26,998 nucleotides of DNA from Bacillota bacterium (GTDB lineage Bacteria > Bacillota > Clostridia > Acetivibrionales > DSM-1351), in contig JAEZIB010000089.1 in the NCBI GenBank assembly GCA_023416275.1, positions 1-26,998 on the forward strand, read 5' to 3'. A program made the translations under genes and the position numbers. The notes under the pieces are model-generated. The model was not told the DNA's origin and did no database searches. It saw only the letters and a program-made list of their open reading frames with translations. Of the stretch, positions 22,309 to 26,998 are shown piece after piece (the stretch's first letter is position 1; each line of letters opens with the position of its first letter).

Positions 22309-22830
22309 TTAAACTTTTTCTGGTTCAGGATACTCTACGCCAAAGGTTTCTACTGTAACCTTTTTCATAACCTGTGCTTCTTTTGGCTTATCGCCACTGT
22401 CTCTTTTTACACTAACGATTCTATCTGCTTCTTCTATGCCCTCAATTACTTTACCAAAAGCAGCATATTGTCCATCAAGATGAGGAGCTTTTGCAACCAT
22501 TACAAAAAATTGTGAACCAGCAGAATTTGGAGCCATTGTTCTTGCCATTGATAAAACACCCTTGTCATGCTTTAATTCATTTTTAAAACCATTGCTAGAA
22601 AATTCTCCTTTAATACTGTAGTCCGGTCCGCCCATTCCTGAACCGTCTGGATCTCCTCCCTGTATCATAAATCCAGGTATTACTCTGTGGAAAATTACTC
22701 CATCATAAAAACCTTTGTTTATAAGGGAAATGAAATTATTAACTGTATTCGGTGCTATATCTGGGTATAGCTCTGCCTTCATAATATTTCCATTTTCCAT
22801 CTCAATTGTTACTATTGGATTCTTGTTCAT
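22309..22830 (-). CDS. ppiB: Cyclophilin-type peptidyl-prolyl cis-trans isomerase
   Basis: A 173-residue cytoplasmic cyclophilin, catalysing cis-trans isomerisation of X-Pro bonds during folding. The whole domain is present: FHRVIPGFMIQGGDP with the catalytic Arg around residues 47-61, then SMARTMAPNSAGSQFFV and LDGQYAAFGKV. There is no signal peptide. An additional acidic C-terminal tail (YPEPEKV) follows the domain. AAGGAG lies ten bases before ATG. It lies 37 bp behind the topoisomerase A-subunit-like gene on the same strand and may be cotranscribed with it. Confidence 0.93.
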   Translation of the reverse strand: MNKNPIVTIEMENGNIMKAELYPDIAPNTVNNFISLINKGFYDGVIFHRVIPGFMIQGGDPDGSGMGGPDYSIKGEFSSNGFKNELKHDKGVLSMARTMAPNSAGSQFFVMVAKAPHLDGQYAAFGKVIEGIEEADRIVSVKRDSGDKPKEAQVMKKVTVETFGVEYPEPEKV

Positions 22831-22867
22831 AAAATTTTGTCTCCTTTTTATTAAATGAATAATTTGA

Positions 22868-25060
22868 TTATTCTAATTTCAAGCTTAATTGTGTATCTCC
22901 TTTATCCTCTTCCTTCAGATAGCAGCCAATTGCAGGTATATTCTTTGTCCTGTAATAATCGGGGTCTGAAAGTCTTCTCTCCTCCAAGGTCTGTATACTA
23001 ATCAGAGTACTTCCCTTTTTAGAGGTTAGAACCTGTACACCTTGAGAGGCCCTTGTAGTTTTTGAACTAATTTCTTCTGTATTGAAAACCAAAACCTTTT
23101 TTATACTGCTTTGTGCTGCTAAATCTATATCACCATTTATAAACATCATTCTTACTAATGGTGATTCACTATAATATGCATTTGCTAGCTTCTTTCTGTT
23201 TGTCTTGGTTGCATAGCTTGACATATCAATTTTTGCACCTTTTCCATTTTTATAAAAAAATAACATATAACCTTCATAATTGTCTGTAGCTGTAATATAT
23301 ACTATCTTTTCATCACTATCCAAGCCTAACAGGTTTGTAATGTATTCTCCTAAACTGCTAGCTTTACAATCGGGTATGTCATATATTTTCATTTTATACA
23401 CATTACATTGATTTGAAAATAACAATAACTCCGATTTATTATGAGTTTCCTCCTCTTGAATTATTGTATCATCATCCTTTAGCTTTTGCTCAGAACTTGA
23501 TCTAAGCGAAACAAGGGTAATTTTTTTGAGGTAATTGTGTTCTGTAAGAAACAGCTTCAAGTTGTAATCCTCAATAAGGTGTTCTGTTGTTATTTCTTCA
23601 ATATGCTCCTCACTGATTATATCTGTACGTCTTGGTTGCCCATACTTTTTAGCCACTTCCTTTAGCTGCTTTTGGATAATTTTCTTTATTCGTACTTCAC
23701 TTTTATAAATATCCTCTAAGTCTGCTATTTCCTTAATTAAATCCTCAATTTCACTTACCTTGTTTAGAATATATTCTTTATTAAGATTTCTCAGCTTTAT
23801 TTCAGCAATAAACTCAGATTGAATTTGATCTATTTCAAAGCCTTTCATCAGGTTTGGTACAACCAACGCATCCTGCTCTGTTCCTCTGATTATTGCAATT
23901 GCCTTATCAATATCAAGTAATATTTTCTTTAGTCCCAGTAATAGATGAAGCTTATCCTTCTTCTTTGCAATATCATAAAAAGTCTGACGTTTTATACATT
24001 CTACTCTGAATTTAAGCCACTCATTCAGAATGGTCTTAATACCCATAACTCTAGGTCTTCCATTTATTAGAATATTAAAGTTACAATTGAAGCTATCCTG
24101 TAAAGGAGTAAACCTATAAAGCTTGTTCATAAGTGCATCAGCATCAGTATTTTTCTTGATATCAATTGTAAGCTTTAGCCCGCCTAAATCTGTTTCATCT
24201 CTGACATCAGTAATTTCCTTTATCTTTCCGCTTTTAACCAATTCTATAATCTGATCCATTATTGCCTCAACTGTAGTTGAATAAGGTATTTCAATTATTT
24301 CTATACAGTTGTTGGCTTTGTCAAAATTGTACTTTGCACGAACCTTGATGCCACCTTTTCCATTTTCATATATATCCCTGATATCCTTTTCAGAATATAT
24401 TAATTGACCTCCAGATGAGAAATCCGGTGCTTTTAAATAGTCTGTAATATCAATATCCTCATTATCAATCAGAGCAGAGGTTGTTTCGCAGATTTCCTTC
24501 AAATTAAAGCTGCATATATTACTAGCCATGCCGACTGCTATTCCTTGATTTGCATTTACTAATATATTGGGATATGTAGTTGGTAAGAGAACCGGCTCCT
24601 TTATGGTACTATCATAGTTATCCATGAAGTCAACAGGATTTTTATCGATATCTTTGAATATTTCTTCACATATCTTGTCAAGCTTAGCCTCAGTATAACG
24701 AGGCGCTGCAAACTTCATATCTCTTGAAAATTGCTTTCCAAAATTTCCTTTTGAATCAACAAAGGGGTGAAGCAGAGCATTGTTTCCTCTTGTTAATCGC
24801 ACCATAGTTTCATATATTGCCATATCTCCATGGGGATTTAGCTTCATGGTTTGACCTACGATGTTTGAGGATTTAGTCCTTGACCCAGTCAGCAGTGACA
24901 TCTTGTACATGGTGTAGAGAAGCTTTCTATGTGATGGCTTGAAGCCATCAATTTCGGGAATGGCTCTTGATACAATAACACTCATAGCGTATGGCATATA
25001 GTTAGTTTCAAGAGTCTCTACTATATTTTGTTCTTCAACTATTATTTTTTTAGGAGTCAT
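22868..25060 (-). CDS. Divergent type IIA topoisomerase subunit A (GyrA/ParC-like)
   Basis: A 730-residue protein with the breakage-reunion domain of GyrA/ParC (about residues 15-480) and a shorter, divergent C-terminal region with beta-strand repeats. The catalytic tyrosine is Y122 in AAPRYTEAK. The usual GDSA.YD segment of the quinolone region reads GDMAIYE (79-85): the Ser is Met80 and the Asp is Glu84, the two positions where changes give quinolone resistance in other bacteria. The sequence is too unlike standard gyrase to call GyrA; it fits the second, topoisomerase-IV-like pair of many Clostridia. GAGGG lies five bases before ATG. The B subunit gene lies directly upstream on the same strand with a 182 bp gap. 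Confidence 0.85.
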   Translation of the reverse strand: MTPKKIIVEEQNIVETLETNYMPYAMSVIVSRAIPEIDGFKPSHRKLLYTMYKMSLLTGSRTKSSNIVGQTMKLNPHGDMAIYETMVRLTRGNNALLHPFVDSKGNFGKQFSRDMKFAAPRYTEAKLDKICEEIFKDIDKNPVDFMDNYDSTIKEPVLLPTTYPNILVNANQGIAVGMASNICSFNLKEICETTSALIDNEDIDITDYLKAPDFSSGGQLIYSEKDIRDIYENGKGGIKVRAKYNFDKANNCIEIIEIPYSTTVEAIMDQIIELVKSGKIKEITDVRDETDLGGLKLTIDIKKNTDADALMNKLYRFTPLQDSFNCNFNILINGRPRVMGIKTILNEWLKFRVECIKRQTFYDIAKKKDKLHLLLGLKKILLDIDKAIAIIRGTEQDALVVPNLMKGFEIDQIQSEFIAEIKLRNLNKEYILNKVSEIEDLIKEIADLEDIYKSEVRIKKIIQKQLKEVAKKYGQPRRTDIISEEHIEEITTEHLIEDYNLKLFLTEHNYLKKITLVSLRSSSEQKLKDDDTIIQEEETHNKSELLLFSNQCNVYKMKIYDIPDCKASSLGEYITNLLGLDSDEKIVYITATDNYEGYMLFFYKNGKGAKIDMSSYATKTNRKKLANAYYSESPLVRMMFINGDIDLAAQSSIKKVLVFNTEEISSKTTRASQGVQVLTSKKGSTLISIQTLEERRLSDPDYYRTKNIPAIGCYLKEEDKGDTQLSLKLE

Positions 25061-25110
25061 GCTTGCCCTCTCTTCTTTTTATTATCTACTCAACTTTCGA
25101 ATGAAAAGTC

Positions 25111-25138
25111 AAGCTATTCTTAAGCTTAACGATAGCTT
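25111..25138. repeat. Inverted repeat between the topoisomerase genes
   Basis: AAGCTAT (25111-25117) and ATAGCTT (25132-25138) with an inner palindrome TTAAGCTTAA. It lies in the 182 bp gap between the two subunit genes. It has no clean T-run on either strand, so a regulatory or weak terminator role is only possible. Confidence 0.35.
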
Positions 25139-25242
25139 ATTGACAAATAAACTAACTTATTTCATAAAATTATTTCTTTTCATTTGATAAGCTTGAACAC
25201 CTGCTATTTTTAACTGGGGATGTTGAGTCAATTACATTTATA

Positions 25243-26998
25243 TTAGCTTACATCAATCATATCTAAATACCTACTGCCATTTTCCTCAATAAACATTTTT
25301 CTTGCAGGTAAATTATCACCTAGCAAAACATCAAACATTTGACTTGTAGCTTCAACATCAGCTGGCATAACCTTAATTAATCTTCTTGTTTCAGGGTTCA
25401 TAGTTGTAAGCCACATCATGTCGGGCTCATTTTCACCAAGCCCTTTTGAGCGCTGTATTGTATACTTATTTCCTTCAAGCTTGGCTAATATATCAGCCTT
25501 TTCCTTTTCGGAATATGCAAAATAGGATTTACCTTTGCAAGTAATTTCAAATAAAGGAGATTCAGCAATATAAACCTTTCCTTCTTTTAATAGTGTAGGT
25601 GCAACCCTATATATCATAGTTAAAATAAGAGTTCTTATCTGGAATCCATCCACGTCTGCATCTGTACATATAATAATTTTATTCCATCTAAGGTTGTCCA
25701 TATCAAAGGTATTTAATTCCTTGTTATGTTTTGATTTTATCTCAACTCCGCAACCAAGAACCTTTAACAAGTCTGTGATAATTTCGCTTTTAAATATTCC
25801 ATCGTAATCGGCCTTCAGACAATTGAGAATTTTACCCCTAACAGGCATAATAGCCTGAAACTCTGAATCACGACCCAGCTTACAGGAGCCTAATGCAGAA
25901 TCACCCTCAACTATATATATTTCACGTCTTGATATATCCTTTGTCCTACAATCTACAAACTTCTTTACTCTATTTGATATATCTATGTTGCCGCTTAGCT
26001 TTTTCTTAATATTTATTCTGGTTTTTTCAGCTGTTTCACGACTTCTCTTGTTTACCAGTACCTGCTCAATTATCCTGTCACTTTCCATTTTATTTTCAAT
26101 AAAATAAATCTCCAGCTGCTCTTTTAAGAAGCTTGTCATTGCCTCTTGGATAAATTTATTTGTAATTGATTTTTTTGTTTGATTCTCATAGCTTGTAATT
26201 GTTGAAAATGAATTGACGACTAAAATCAAACTATCTTCAATATCAGCAAAAATTATTTTCGCCTCATCTTTATTGTATTTTCCTCTTTCCTTCATGCATT
26301 TATCAATGGCGTATATTAGGGCATTCTTCACTGCTTTGTCCGGTGCACCGCCATATTCCAAAAAGCTTGAATTATGATAATATTCAAGAAGATTTGTTTT
26401 ATTGTTAAAGCAAAAAGCTATCTGCATTTTCACCTTATATTCTGGCTTATCTGCTCTATCCCTGCCTTTTGTAGCAGTTTCGTAGAACTGAGTTTCTGTG
26501 AAGCCATCCTCCTGTGAAATCTCTTTAATATAATCAACAATACCATTTTCATAGCTATATATAAAGGACTCTCCCGATTCCTCATCCTTGAGAATAAAAC
26601 GAAGTCCTGCATTAACAACAGCCTGCTTTTTCAATACAGTTTGAAAATACTCAAGAGGTATATTTATATCTGTAAACACCTCTAAATCAGGTTTCCATTT
26701 CTGTATAGTAGTAGTTTGCTCATATTTACATTTTTCTTTTTTGAGTTCTCCTATATTTTGACCCTTTTGAAAATGCAGTTCATATTTGTGACCATCACGG
26801 AAGACAATAACATCAAAGTATTCTGAGCTGTACTGAGTAGCACATGCACCTAATCCATTTAATCCCAAACTATATTCATAGTTTTCGCCTGAATTGTTTT
26901 TATATTTTCCACCTGCATAAAGCTCACAATATACTAATTCCCAATTATATCTTTCTTCATTTATATTATAATCCAGGGGAATACCTCTTCCCCAGTCC
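25243..26998 (-). CDS. Divergent type IIA topoisomerase subunit B (GyrB/ParE-like), N-terminus outside window
   Basis: The frame is open from the window end (26997) to the stop at 25243, about 584 residues; roughly 70 N-terminal residues are missing. Visible in order are DWGRGIPLD (the ATP-binding DNGRGIP motif with Trp in place of Asn), AGGKY and GLNGLGACATQ (the lid motif, normally GLHGVG), then the transducer. The TOPRIM domain follows with IVEGDSALGS, GRDSEFQAIMPVRGKILN and TDADVDG. The ATG inside the lid motif at 26868 is not a start. Together with the A subunit downstream it should form an ATP-dependent DNA-strand-passing enzyme, a second topoisomerase beside the standard gyrase. Changes in the ATP motifs may alter drug binding (novobiocin class), which is inference. 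Confidence 0.85.
   Translation of the reverse strand, partial: DWGRGIPLDYNINEERYNWELVYCELYAGGKYKNNSGENYEYSLGLNGLGACATQYSSEYFDVIVFRDGHKYELHFQKGQNIGELKKEKCKYEQTTTIQKWKPDLEVFTDINIPLEYFQTVLKKQAVVNAGLRFILKDEESGESFIYSYENGIVDYIKEISQEDGFTETQFYETATKGRDRADKPEYKVKMQIAFCFNNKTNLLEYYHNSSFLEYGGAPDKAVKNALIYAIDKCMKERGKYNKDEAKIIFADIEDSLILVVNSFSTITSYENQTKKSITNKFIQEAMTSFLKEQLEIYFIENKMESDRIIEQVLVNKRSRETAEKTRINIKKKLSGNIDISNRVKKFVDCRTKDISRREIYIVEGDSALGSCKLGRDSEFQAIMPVRGKILNCLKADYDGIFKSEIITDLLKVLGCGVEIKSKHNKELNTFDMDNLRWNKIIICTDADVDGFQIRTLILTMIYRVAPTLLKEGKVYIAESPLFEITCKGKSYFAYSEKEKADILAKLEGNKYTIQRSKGLGENEPDMMWLTTMNPETRRLIKVMPADVEATSQMFDVLLGDNLPARKMFIEENGSRYLDMIDVS

Noticed and set aside
26430..26868. ATG at 26868 as start of the GyrB/ParE-like gene, and a minus-strand ORF at 26430-26618
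   Set aside because: The ATG lies inside the ATP-lid motif and the frame is open to the window end; the shorter ORF is a shadow in another frame.

Overview
The window looks like a low-GC Gram-positive anaerobe of the class Clostridia. The evidence is the AT-rich sequence, strong Shine-Dalgarno sites, consensus sigma-70-type promoters with 16-18 bp spacing, an HD-GYP protein, an LrgA/LrgB pair, a QueT transporter, an MntP pump and small protein families typical of Firmicutes. I cannot name the species from sequence alone.

Positions 1 to about 9012 are accessory DNA. They end exactly at the 3' end of a tRNA-Leu(TAG) gene (9013-9095), and a tyrosine recombinase sits just inside that boundary, the usual layout of an element integrated into a tRNA gene. 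The region holds the right end of an IS66-family insertion sequence inserted in a small gene, and a two-gene operon (a four-helix membrane protein, then a DUF5677/HEPN-like protein). It also holds two unrecognised membrane proteins bracketed by a 115 bp direct repeat, and a superfamily 2 helicase-like ATPase. A very small promoter-hairpin-terminator RNA unit ends on the helicase stop codon. The rest is a small anchored FxLYD-like protein, a broken DUF3006 gene and an unknown small protein. No conjugation genes are visible, and I did not see the second attachment site, so the element probably extends left of the window.

Positions 9013 to 26998 look like chromosomal backbone. In order they carry tRNA-Leu, an HD-GYP protein, a YkuE-like metallophosphoesterase, phosphoglucomutase (pgcA), uvrB-lrgA-lrgB, mntP, trpS, a small membrane protein, queT, a COG2509-type FAD-dependent dehydrogenase, a cyclophilin and a divergent GyrA/ParC plus GyrB/ParE pair. 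The last gene is cut by the window end.

The most interesting signal is a compact element of about 150 nt present three times in the backbone (11741, 17193 and 20298), always on the + strand. It has short terminal inverted repeats (TATAACG/CGTTATA) and a branched fold kept by paired changes between copies. It has no coding capacity and behaves like a small mobile structured RNA. Copy 3 lies inside what reads as the preQ1-I riboswitch of queT, between the P1 stem and the A-rich tail. Copy 2 separates uvrB from an upstream promoter that overlaps a LexA-like palindrome. Further observations are the hairpin RNA at 4938-4997, the covarying 115 bp repeat in the island, and a five-codon ORF that takes the only good ribosome binding site in front of the FAD-dependent dehydrogenase.
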